From Emticicia sp043780375 (GTDB taxonomy: Bacteria; Bacteroidota; Bacteroidia; Cytophagales; Spirosomataceae), in assembly GCF_043780375.1 (NCBI RefSeq), contig NZ_JAYWCU010000152.1, positions 1 to 47,713 on the forward strand: a DNA stretch of 47,713 nucleotides, written 5' to 3'. This document shows positions 9,453 to 16,462 of this stretch, in pieces. Position numbers and translations under genes: made by a program. The first letter of the stretch is position 1. The number at the start of each line of letters is the position of its first letter. The notes below the pieces were generated by a model, which was not told where the DNA came from, searched no databases, and saw nothing but the letters and a program-made list of their open reading frames with translations.

Positions 9453-9752
9453 ATGTCAGGCGAAGAATTAGCAAAAAATATCATCCAAGAGTTTAGTACG
9501 CAAGATATTTTTATGCTTTGTGAAAAGGCAGGTATAGTGCTTCGTTACGAATCGTGGTATCCAGTAACTTTGGGTGAATTTGACAGAAAAACTAAAAAAA
9601 TTTGTATCAATTTGAATGCAAAAATTGACCAAAAACAAATAGTTGCCCATGAATTAGGACATTATTTCATACATCGAAATGGACTAAAACTCAGTAAAAT
9701 AGAAGAAGAAATTATGGCAGAAGCGTTTGCAAAAACTCTTCTGTTTTACTGA
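9453..9752 (+). CDS. Small ImmA/IrrE-type (M78) zinc metallopeptidase
   Basis: This 99-residue protein carries the zincin motif HELGH (in QIVAHELGHYFIHR) and a downstream EEEIMAEAFAKTLL segment whose glutamate would be the third zinc ligand, the pattern of ImmA/IrrE peptidases. It starts 13 bases after the FAD oxidoreductase, so it is the last gene of the operon. M78 peptidases usually cleave a repressor encoded next door; no xre-type partner is adjacent here. Its stop overlaps the end of the convergent ROK gene by seven bases (9746-9752). The length is short but includes the complete catalytic core. A role in relieving repression of this locus is speculation. Confidence 0.82.
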   Translation: MSGEELAKNIIQEFSTQDIFMLCEKAGIVLRYESWYPVTLGEFDRKTKKICINLNAKIDQKQIVAHELGHYFIHRNGLKLSKIEEEIMAEAFAKTLLFY

Positions 9753-10921
9753 AACACATTCTCCATCACCAAAGCATACGCTCCCAACATAGTTGTTTTG
9801 TCGCCTAAATGCGAAGTTTTGATTTCACAATCGGCAACTAACTGGGGCAAACCATATAAACTTAGACCCTTAATAACGGGGTATTTTAGCAATTCGCCAA
9901 CATCGGTAAATCTCCCTCCTAAAATTATTAATCCAGGATTAAGCGTTTGAACCAACATCGAAAGTGCTTGCCCTAAACGTTCGCCCATTTCTATCAGTAA
10001 GGCTCTTGCACTATTATCGTTGGTATGGGTGAGTTGAATAATTTCTCGGTATTTTAATTTGTTTGATTCATTGCTTGTGCTTAATTCTCGAAATTGTCTT
10101 TCTAAAGCATAGCCCGAAACAACGGTTTCTAAACACCCTTTTTTTCCACACACGCATAACTTTTCATTGTCTTCAAAATGAATATGCCCAAACTCGCCCG
10201 CAAAACCCGATTCTCCATTATGCAGATGTCCATTCGAAATAAAACCAATACCTAATCCACGACTCAAATTGACATAAATTACGTTTAGTTTTTCACGAGC
10301 AAAGCCAAAATTTTGTTCGCCCAAAGCCATCAGACGAGTATCATTATCTATAAAAACAGGGTAGCCCCAACGCTCACTTAAAAGTTTTGCAAGTGGGGTT
10401 TCAAAATTCAAAAAGCTATAACTTATACCTTTTTTTCCATCAACTCGTCCTGTAATTCCGATGCCTATTCCAAGAATTTTATTATCAGGAATTCCTTTTT
10501 TGCTAATCAAATCAGGTACGATTCGAGCTACAAAATTGAAGGCTTCATCACGGTTATTGATGTCGAAATTATCAGTTTCGTATTCATAAATCAACTCATG
10601 GTTTAAGTTGACGATGCTAAATCTAAAAGAACTAATAAGTAATTCAATGCCAACAATATAGCCTAAAGAAGAATCAAGACAGAACAATGATGGTGGTCGT
10701 CCGCCCGTAGATTCTCTTTTACCAGATTCAACCAAAATGTGCTGTTCTACTAATTCATTGATAAGCTTGGTTGTTGTTGGTAAACTCAATCCCGAAAAAT
10801 CTTTTATTTCAGGAATCGTTTTTTCGCCTTCTTGTAAAAGATATTGTAATATTTTTTTGGTTTGTGTATGTTGGTGACCCCTTCCATTTCCTGCAGTTAA
10901 TGTTTCGATATATGTTCTCAT
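9746..10921 (-). CDS. ROK family transcriptional repressor (NagC/XylR type)
   Basis: The 391-residue protein has an N-terminal winged helix (about residues 20-75; KILQYLLQEGEKTIPEIKDFSGLSLPTTTKLINELVE) followed by GGRPPS and a full ROK sugar-kinase fold. The kinase half keeps GIGIGITGRVD, the FAGEFGHIHFE substrate-binding motif and the zinc site CVCGKKGCLE. Such proteins bind operator DNA until a sugar or sugar phosphate releases them. It is convergent with the DUF4127 operon and divergent from the N-acylglucosamine epimerase, so it is the obvious candidate regulator of both (inference). The start at 10921 gives the complete HTH; the MITE-like element begins only 20 bases upstream. Confidence 0.92.
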   Translation of the reverse strand: MRTYIETLTAGNGRGHQHTQTKKILQYLLQEGEKTIPEIKDFSGLSLPTTTKLINELVEQHILVESGKRESTGGRPPSLFCLDSSLGYIVGIELLISSFRFSIVNLNHELIYEYETDNFDINNRDEAFNFVARIVPDLISKKGIPDNKILGIGIGITGRVDGKKGISYSFLNFETPLAKLLSERWGYPVFIDNDTRLMALGEQNFGFAREKLNVIYVNLSRGLGIGFISNGHLHNGESGFAGEFGHIHFEDNEKLCVCGKKGCLETVVSGYALERQFRELSTSNESNKLKYREIIQLTHTNDNSARALLIEMGERLGQALSMLVQTLNPGLIILGGRFTDVGELLKYPVIKGLSLYGLPQLVADCEIKTSHLGDKTTMLGAYALVMENVFQ

Positions 10922-10940
10922 GCTTTCTAATTTATCTGCC

Positions 10941-11105
10941 TTAGAGGTTGTTTAAGTTTTTTTTTGCTGGTAAAAAATGATACTTTTTTGACTTAATCAA
11001 GGTTGAAAAAGTGAAATTTTGCGAGCAAAATGAGCCTTTTTGAACGAAGAGAAATTTAAAAAGGTATATTTTAAGCCCAAATCAAAAAACTTAAACAACC
11101 TCTAA
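10941..11105. mobile_element. 165-bp palindromic MITE-like element
   Basis: Perfect 22-bp terminal inverted repeats lie at 10941-10962 (TTAGAGGTTGTTTAAG followed by six T) and 11084-11105. Between them the arms remain imperfectly complementary, for example GTTGAAAAAGTG against CTTTTTGAAC, down to a central ATTTTGC-GA-GCAAAAT (11016-11031). The whole segment is therefore one long hairpin whose centre coincides with the middle of the element. It has no coding capacity. The ends resemble those of IS5-like elements that target TA-containing sites, so it may be mobilised in trans. It sits in the ROK/epimerase promoter region. No second copy was seen in this window. Confidence 0.8.
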
Positions 11106-11249
11106 AAGTGCCTAAAATAAAATTAATTTAAGAGTTTTATAAAATATTTAATAAAGATAATAAAATTATTACAGAATTATCCTCATTTTTGTAATACACA
11201 ATTCTTTTGGAGTAATAATTGAAATATTTTACTAAACTAAGCATAATCT
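11106..11249. other. Rest of the ROK/epimerase intergenic region
   Basis: This AT-rich stretch lies between the MITE-like element and the epimerase start. It should hold the epimerase promoter, but no convincing TTG-N19-TAnnTTTG pair was found. No gene is visible. Confidence 0.4.
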
Positions 11250-12446
11250 TTGACTGTGAAAAATCTCGAAAAATATAGTAGCCAATACAAAGACGAATTA
11301 TTAAAAAATATTATCCCATTTTGGCTCAATCACTCGAAAGATGATGAGTTCGGAGGCTATTTTACTTGCCTCGACCGTGAAGGGAAAGTTTTCGATACCG
11401 ATAAGTTTATTTGGCTGCAAGGTCGTGGTGTTTGGATGTTTTCGATGCTATATAATCATTTGGAAGCCCGACAAGAATGGTTAGAGTACGCTCAACACGG
11501 AGCCGATTTTCTACAAAAATACGCTCGTGCCGCTGATAAAACTTGGTATTTTTCGCTTACTCGTGAGGGAAAACCTTTGATTCAACCCTATAATATTTTC
11601 TCTGATTGCTTTGCAACACAGGCGTTTGGGCAGCTTTATAAAGCTACAAACAAAGCAGAATATGCCGAAATTGCCCGAACTACTTTTTATTCAATACTGG
11701 AGAGAAGAAACAATCCAAAGCGAAAATGGTCGAAAGCAGTTGATAATACTCGTCCTTTAAAAAACTTTGCTTTGCCAATGATTCTTTGCAATTTATCGCT
11801 CGAAATAGAGCATTTGCTTGAGCCTTCGATGGTTGAGAAACTTATTAATGAATGTGTACATGAAGTAATGGAGGTTTTTTATGACAAAAACTCAGGTTTA
11901 ATTTTAGAAAATGTATTGCTTGACGGACAATTTTCAGATAGTTTTGAAGGACGTTTATTGAACCCCGGTCACGCAATTGAGGCAATGTGGTTTGTTATGG
12001 ATTTGGGCGAACGACTCAAGGATTCGGCTCTCATTGAGAAAGCAAAAGAGATTACATTGCGTACCCTTGAATATGCGTGGGATACTGAATATGGCGGGAT
12101 TTTTTATTTTATGGATATTAAAAACAAACCCATGCAACAACTCGAATGGGACCAAAAACTTTGGTGGGTGCATATCGAAACAATCATTGCTTTGCTGAAA
12201 GGATATTTACACACGGGCGATGAGCGATGCTGGGAATGGTTTGAAAAAGTACACGATTGGACTTGGGATCATTTCCCTGACCCAGCATTTGGCGAGTGGT
12301 ATGGTTATCTCAATCGAAGTGGCGAGCCTTTATTGACTTTAAAAGGTGGAAAATGGAAGGGAAGCTACCATATTCCGAGAGGTTTGTATCAATCATGGCA
12401 AACATTCGAGAAACTGAAAGTTGTTCAGCAAATAGAAGTTGCATAG
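11250..12446 (+). CDS. N-acylglucosamine 2-epimerase (AGE/RENBP family)
   Basis: The 398-residue protein matches the AGE (alpha/alpha)6-barrel family over its length: FWLNHSKDDEFGGYFTCLDREG near residue 24, WLQGRGVWMFSMLYN near 55, LNPGHAIEAMWF with catalytic-type His241, KLWWVHIETI with His308 and SYHIPRGLY with His374. Enzymes of this family epimerise N-acetylglucosamine/N-acetylmannosamine or glucose/mannose-type sugars at C2. No in-frame ATG exists before residue 63 and a stop lies two codons upstream (11244), so translation must start at TTG 11250 or GTG 11256. It faces away from the ROK repressor, across the MITE-like element, and probably belongs to the same catabolic locus. Confidence 0.88.
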   Translation: MTVKNLEKYSSQYKDELLKNIIPFWLNHSKDDEFGGYFTCLDREGKVFDTDKFIWLQGRGVWMFSMLYNHLEARQEWLEYAQHGADFLQKYARAADKTWYFSLTREGKPLIQPYNIFSDCFATQAFGQLYKATNKAEYAEIARTTFYSILERRNNPKRKWSKAVDNTRPLKNFALPMILCNLSLEIEHLLEPSMVEKLINECVHEVMEVFYDKNSGLILENVLLDGQFSDSFEGRLLNPGHAIEAMWFVMDLGERLKDSALIEKAKEITLRTLEYAWDTEYGGIFYFMDIKNKPMQQLEWDQKLWWVHIETIIALLKGYLHTGDERCWEWFEKVHDWTWDHFPDPAFGEWYGYLNRSGEPLLTLKGGKWKGSYHIPRGLYQSWQTFEKLKVVQQIEVA

Positions 12447-12455
12447 GGTGTTTTC

Positions 12456-12902
12456 CTATTCTGCTTCATAATATTTATGAATAATCAGTGAAATAGGCAA
12501 ACCCACACAAATCATTAATATTGCTATGTTTTTCATTACTCCCTCTACCGTAAAAGAGCTTGTTTTGATGCTCGAAAATGGTAAAATTCCTAGATTTATC
12601 ACAAACCAAACAAAAATGTCGTAGAGCAAGCCGACAATAATTTTTTGATTCTTTAAAGGAATTTTCTTGAAAATAAAAAAGAAGAAAATCGTAAATATTA
12701 GAGCAATTGCGAAGTGAATAAGAATGCCATAAATAACCATCAAAGTGCCGCCCTCGAAGGCAGATTTGCCGAGAAGCCCACTGGCAATGTATTGAAAAAG
12801 AAATTGAAATTTCATATTTGCAAGCAATATGACAGCGGCCGAACCGTCTAAAAAACCTGCGATTAACCCTGCTTTGAGGATAGTATTTGTAGCATTTTTC
12901 AT
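12456..12902 (-). CDS. Conserved four-TM membrane protein of unknown function
   Basis: This 148-residue protein has four hydrophobic segments (about 10-30, 55-80, 88-108 and 122-142). It carries the pattern QYIASGLLGKSAFEGGTLMVIYGILIHF, which I associate with a widespread small inner-membrane family without known function. It begins six bases after the stop of the upstream AraC/GlxA regulator gene, so the two form an operon. It is convergent with the epimerase gene, nine bases apart. Its function cannot be stated. Confidence 0.75.
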   Translation of the reverse strand: MKNATNTILKAGLIAGFLDGSAAVILLANMKFQFLFQYIASGLLGKSAFEGGTLMVIYGILIHFAIALIFTIFFFFIFKKIPLKNQKIIVGLLYDIFVWFVINLGILPFSSIKTSSFTVEGVMKNIAILMICVGLPISLIIHKYYEAE

Positions 12903-12908
12903 AGAAAT

Positions 12909-13886
12909 TTAAGGTTTTACACTTTTATTATATTTATTTCGATATTCAATGGGTGTCATACCTGTTATTTTTTTAAATACATCTCTGAATGCCTTGGTGT
13001 CTGTATAACCGACATTTAACATTACTTCGTTGATATTTTTTCTACTGGTTTCAAAACTTTTCTTGGCCGCTTCAATCTTTACTCGTTGCATATATTCTAT
13101 CACCGTATTATTGGTGGCTTTTTTAAATCTGCGTTCAAAACTCCTGCGTCCAATGGCAAACATATCTGCCAATTGCTCGACAGTTATTTTGTCGTGGTAA
13201 TTTTCTTCGATAAAATCTTGTGCTTTTTTTATTTCTTCATCGGTATGCTCTCTTTGTCCTTGAAACATCATAAATGACGACTGACTTTCACGGTCAATAT
13301 CAATAGCAAAATATTTAGCTGCAAGAATAGCCGTTTCACGGTCGGTATATTTTTCGACTAAGTATAAAAGTAGATTCCAATAAGAATTTGCTCCACCGCT
13401 CGAATAAATACCTTGTGCTTCAGTAATAATGCTACCATCAACTAACTCAACTTCGGGAAACATCGCTCTAAATTCATTGGCAGAGTTCCAATGAGTTGAA
13501 CATTTTTTGCCATTCAATAAGCCCGTTGCTGCCAACAAAAATGCACCCACACAAAGAGAGGCTACTTCTGCCCCGTTTTTACGTTGCTCAACTATCCACG
13601 GTATCAAACCTTTATTCATTTCTATGGCAGTAGCCATATCACCACTTAGGGCTGGTATAAAAATAAGGTCTGTCTTTTTTACTTCTTTCAATAACTTATC
13701 TGTATGAACAGAAAATAAGCTATTGCCTAACCTTATTTCGTTGGAAAGTCCAATCAACTGAACATCAAATAAAGCAGTTTTTCCTGACATTTCTAAAAAC
13801 TGATTGACAGCTTTAAACATATAGTTAGGGTCGGCTATTGCCTCTATTACAGCAGTTTCAGGAACAAGAATTGATACATGCTTCAT
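12909..13886 (-). CDS. GlxA-type AraC family transcriptional regulator (DJ-1/PfpI domain + HTH)
   Basis: Start ATG 13886 gives MKHVSILVPETAVIEA, the normal first strand of the DJ-1/PfpI fold; an upstream TTG start at 13934 would add 16 residues without family match. The 325-residue protein has a glutaminase-like domain (about 1-190) with the nucleophile-elbow cysteine in VASLCVGAFLLAATGLL and CSTHW. A C-terminal AraC double helix-turn-helix (about 220-320) follows, with ITVEQLADMFAIGRRSFERRFKKATN and VGYTDTKAFRDVFKKITGMTPIEYR. These regulators sense small molecules and activate adjacent genes. It is divergent from the SRPBCC-DoxX operon and leads a two-gene operon with the membrane protein. 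Confidence 0.92.
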   Translation of the reverse strand: MKHVSILVPETAVIEAIADPNYMFKAVNQFLEMSGKTALFDVQLIGLSNEIRLGNSLFSVHTDKLLKEVKKTDLIFIPALSGDMATAIEMNKGLIPWIVEQRKNGAEVASLCVGAFLLAATGLLNGKKCSTHWNSANEFRAMFPEVELVDGSIITEAQGIYSSGGANSYWNLLLYLVEKYTDRETAILAAKYFAIDIDRESQSSFMMFQGQREHTDEEIKKAQDFIEENYHDKITVEQLADMFAIGRRSFERRFKKATNNTVIEYMQRVKIEAAKKSFETSRKNINEVMLNVGYTDTKAFRDVFKKITGMTPIEYRNKYNKSVKP

Positions 13887-14015
13887 TGATACAATTGATT
13901 TGATTTTAAGAAATGTGATATGTTTGTTTGACAAATATTCGTAACTTATTTCATCAAACCAAGATCGAAATATATCTTGTCGTAATCAACCCCTTAAATA
14001 GTCGTAATTACACAT

Positions 14016-14045
14016 TTTCGTTTCTAAATAAGTAGCATACATTTG
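14016..14045 (+). promoter_or_regulatory. Bacteroidota-type promoter of the SRPBCC-DoxX operon
   Basis: The -7 box TACATTTG at 14038-14045 matches TAnnTTTG exactly; a near-match -33 TTTC at 14016-14019 lies 18 bases upstream. The start site would be near 14052, about 33 bases before the SRPBCC start codon. The six-base inverted repeat CAAGAT/ATCTTG near 13963-13982 could be a regulator site but is short. Confidence 0.5.
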
Positions 14046-14084
14046 TATCGTAAAATAAAAATAATAATCGTAAATATTATTCTG

Positions 14085-14501
14085 ATGAAAACAACGATAA
14101 CAGTAGAAAGCACAGTTAATGCACCAGTAGCAAAAGTTTGGGAATATTGGACCTCGCCTAAGCATATCACCCAATGGAATAATGCTTCTGATGACTGGCA
14201 CACACCTTATGCCGAAAATGATTTACGTATTGGTGGCAAATTTATTTCAAGAATGGAAGCAAAAGATGGCAGTTTTGGATTTGATTTTAAAGGTGTATAT
14301 GATGAAGTAGAAGAAAACAAAACGATAGTTTATACACTTGAAGACGGAAGAAAAGTAGCAATAACTTTTATAAGTGAAGGTGGCTCAACAGAAATAACAG
14401 AATCTTTTGAAGCCGAAGATATTAATTCGATTGAACTGCAACAAGGTGGATGGCAAGCGATTTTGAATAACTTTAAAAAACACGTAGAAACTTCTATTTA
14501 A
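14085..14501 (+). CDS. SRPBCC (AHSA1-type START-like) domain protein
   Basis: ATG 14085 gives MKTTITVESTVNAPVAKVWEYWTSPKHITQW, the usual N-terminus of AHSA1-like proteins; a TTG start at 14043 would lie inside the promoter. The 138-residue protein is a single helix-grip domain with GGKFISRMEAKDG and the closing GGWQAILNNFKKHVE helix. Members bind small hydrophobic ligands in a cavity; no catalytic role is evident. It is the first gene of a tight six-gene operon, with only one base between its stop and the next ATG. Confidence 0.9.
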   Translation: MKTTITVESTVNAPVAKVWEYWTSPKHITQWNNASDDWHTPYAENDLRIGGKFISRMEAKDGSFGFDFKGVYDEVEENKTIVYTLEDGRKVAITFISEGGSTEITESFEAEDINSIELQQGGWQAILNNFKKHVETSI

Positions 14502-14502
14502 A

Positions 14503-14919
14503 ATGACACATATAAACACGTATCTGACATATAATGGCAATTGCCGTGAAGCAATGACTTTCTACCAAGAATGTTTGGGCGGCGAGCTTTTTTTGCAAAC
14601 CATCGGCGAATCTCCAATGGCAGACCAAATGCCGCCATCAATGAAAGATTGTATTTTGCACTCCACTCTCACGAAAGGAGCATTAATCATAATGGCTTCT
14701 GACATGGTAAGCGAGCAAGGGCTCATCAAAGGCAATAATGTTTCGTTGATGCTAAATTGTAGCAGCGAAGACGAAATCAGAACTTTCTACCAAAAACTTT
14801 CGGAGGGCGGGCAAGCCACTCATCATTTAGAAGACACTTTTTGGGGAGCATTATTTGGTGGTTTGACCGATAAGTTTGGTAATCAATGGTTACTACAATT
14901 TGATAAAAATCAACAATGA
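14503..14919 (+). CDS. VOC family protein, PhnB-like (first copy)
   Basis: The 138-residue protein has the PhnB-like glyoxalase/VOC pattern: INTYLTYNGNCREAMTFYQECLGGEL at the start, ILHSTLTKGALIIMASD in the middle and FWGALFGGLTDKFGNQWLLQF at the end. VOC proteins are metal-dependent lyases, dioxygenases or resistance proteins; PhnB-like members mostly lack an assigned reaction. It follows the SRPBCC gene by one base. A second, divergent VOC gene lies two genes downstream. Confidence 0.9.
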   Translation: MTHINTYLTYNGNCREAMTFYQECLGGELFLQTIGESPMADQMPPSMKDCILHSTLTKGALIIMASDMVSEQGLIKGNNVSLMLNCSSEDEIRTFYQKLSEGGQATHHLEDTFWGALFGGLTDKFGNQWLLQFDKNQQ

Positions 14920-14934
14920 AACCTGCAAATTCAG

Positions 14935-15321
14935 ATGGAAACTCCAGTAATTCCTTTAAAAGATACTGATAGCTATATCGCTACTCAGCCCGAAGCTACG
15001 AGGCTCATTTTGGAACAATTACGTCAAATAATTAAAGAAATCGCTCCCGAAGCAGAAGAATCAATTAGCTATCAGATGCCTGCCTTCAAACTAAACGGAA
15101 TGTTGGTTTGGTATGCAGGTTATAAGAAACATGTTGGTTTTTATCCATCATCTAAGCTAATTCAAGTTTTCAAAGATGAATTGACGGATTATAAAACTTC
15201 AAAAGGTGCAATTCAATTTCCGCTTAATAAGCCGCTGCCAGTTGAACTAATTACCAAAATTGTAAAATTTAAGATTGATGAAAATTTAGCAAAATCACTT
15301 ACTAAAGCAAAAAAGAAATGA
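14935..15321 (+). CDS. DUF1801 / YdhG-like protein
   Basis: This 128-residue cytoplasmic protein has the DUF1801 pattern: DSYIATQPEATRLILEQLRQIIKEIAPEAEESISYQMPAFKLNG followed by YAGYKKHVGFYPSS and KGAIQFPLNKPLP. YdhG-like members in Firmicutes are called iron chaperones (frataxin-like fold), but for this protein the role is unproven. Start ATG 14935 is 15 bases after the VOC stop, and its last four bases overlap the start of the next gene (ATGA), so translation is likely coupled. Confidence 0.88.
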   Translation: METPVIPLKDTDSYIATQPEATRLILEQLRQIIKEIAPEAEESISYQMPAFKLNGMLVWYAGYKKHVGFYPSSKLIQVFKDELTDYKTSKGAIQFPLNKPLPVELITKIVKFKIDENLAKSLTKAKKK

Positions 15322-15743
15322 CAAAACAAATTTTTCCATGTTTATGGTTTGATGGTCAAGCCAAAGCAGCAGCAGCCTTTTATTGTTCAGTTTTTAAAGA
15401 TTCAAAAATAATCTCTGAGTCGCCTATGGTTGTAATCTTTGAATTGAATGGTAGTAAATTCATGGGCTTAAATGGCGGCCCTCAATTTAAGTTCGATGAA
15501 GCGGTTTCGTTTGTTGTAAATTGCGATACACAAGAGGAAATTGATTATTACTGGGACAAACTCACAGCAGATGGAGGACAAGAAAGTATGTGTGGCTGGC
15601 TGAAAGATAAGTTTGGCGTTTCGTGGCAAATTGTGCCGTCAATATTAGCTGAATTAATGAGCGACCCGACTAAAGCAGAGCGTATCATGAAGGCTTTTAT
15701 GACTATGAGAAAGTTGGATATTGAAGTACTGAAAAACGCCTAA
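15318..15743 (+). CDS. VOC family protein, PhnB-like (second copy)
   Basis: The 141-residue protein starts MTKQIFPCLWFDGQAKAAAAFYCSVF and contains GSKFMGLNGGPQFKFDEAVSFVVNC and CGWLKDKFGVSWQIVPS, typical of the PhnB / '3-demethylubiquinone-9 3-methyltransferase' VOC subfamily; that enzyme name is an old misannotation, so no reaction is assigned. The C-terminal tail MSDPTKAERIMKAFMTMRKLDIEVL is also usual for this group. It overlaps the DUF1801 gene by four bases. Confidence 0.9.
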   Translation: MTKQIFPCLWFDGQAKAAAAFYCSVFKDSKIISESPMVVIFELNGSKFMGLNGGPQFKFDEAVSFVVNCDTQEEIDYYWDKLTADGGQESMCGWLKDKFGVSWQIVPSILAELMSDPTKAERIMKAFMTMRKLDIEVLKNA

Positions 15744-15777
15744 AAGGTTAAATAATTATTTAAAATCTATTCAGAAA

Positions 15778-15987
15778 ATGGTAGAAGTCTTTCAAACAAA
15801 TGTTGAGCAAATAAAGCATTCAAAAATGCTTACAAAACAACTCCTTTGTCGTTTTTCTGAAAGTAAAGTAAGTTTTGATTTGAATGATTGCGATAGAATT
15901 TTAAGAGTTGAAGGTGAAAATATTGAGCCTCAATCGATAATTGAGTTATTGAATGTAAATGGCTACTATTGTGAAATTTTGAAGTAA
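15778..15987 (+). CDS. Small conserved protein with HMA-like fold features
   Basis: A 69-residue protein between the VOC and DoxX genes, 34 and 29 bases from them. The pattern MVEVFQTNVEQIKHSKMLTKQLL, then VSFDLNDCDRILRVEG and a final helix-strand IIELLNVNGYYCEIL, follows the beta-alpha-beta-beta-alpha-beta order of heavy-metal-associated domains. The CxxC metal loop of true HMA proteins is missing. Similar short proteins occur in many Bacteroidota; function unknown. Strand order here is my reading, not a computed prediction. Confidence 0.75.
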   Translation: MVEVFQTNVEQIKHSKMLTKQLLCRFSESKVSFDLNDCDRILRVEGENIEPQSIIELLNVNGYYCEILK

Positions 15988-16016
15988 AAACAGTTTATAA
16001 CTTAAACCTTAAAACA

Positions 16017-16397
16017 ATGCAACCAAAAACTACAAAAATCATTTTCTGGGTATCAACTACCCTCATTTTTCTCTTTGAAGGCGTATTACCAGCATTTACT
16101 TCTCAAACCGATATGGCAAAAGAAGGAATTAGACATTTGGGCTATCCTGAATATTTCGGAACAATGTTGGTCGTATTTAAAGTATTAGGCACACTTGCTT
16201 TAATTATTCCACAAGTGCCATCTCGCATAAAAGAATGGGCTTATGCCGGTTTTGTCTTTGATTTTATATTTGCTTGTGGAAGTCATTGGGCGGTAGATGG
16301 TTTTAGCGGACAAGCCATTTTTCCATTGATTGTTTTAGCAATTTTATTAGTTTCTTATGCTTCTTACCACAAATTACAAGGCACTAAAATACTCTAA
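16017..16397 (+). CDS. DoxX family membrane protein
   Basis: This 126-residue protein has four hydrophobic segments and the DoxX-like features LIFLFEGVLPAFTSQ, GYPEYFGTMLVVFKVLGTLALIIP and EWAYAGFVFDFIFACGSHWAVDG. DoxX-like proteins sit in the inner membrane and have been linked to redox or sulfur stress in some bacteria, but most are uncharacterised. It is the last gene of the six-gene operon and is followed at once by a strong bidirectional hairpin. Confidence 0.88.
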   Translation: MQPKTTKIIFWVSTTLIFLFEGVLPAFTSQTDMAKEGIRHLGYPEYFGTMLVVFKVLGTLALIIPQVPSRIKEWAYAGFVFDFIFACGSHWAVDGFSGQAIFPLIVLAILLVSYASYHKLQGTKIL

Positions 16398-16408
16398 TGG
16401 TAAAACTA

Positions 16409-16450
16409 TAATAGCAAAAGAATGAATTTTACTTCATTCTTTTGCTATTA
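16409..16450. terminator. Bidirectional terminator hairpin (DoxX / fabH)
   Basis: A perfect 18-bp stem (16409-16426 with 16433-16450, core AGCAAAAGAATGAA) encloses a six-base loop TTTTAC. It lies between the ends of two convergent genes and can serve both strands; the T-rich stem arm supplies the U-rich end. Confidence 0.8.
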
Positions 16451-16462
16451 ATAAATACCTGA

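Noticed and set aside
13963..13982. CAAGAT/ATCTTG repeat as GlxA regulator operator
   Set aside because: Six-base arms in AT-rich DNA are expected by chance; mentioned only as a side note.
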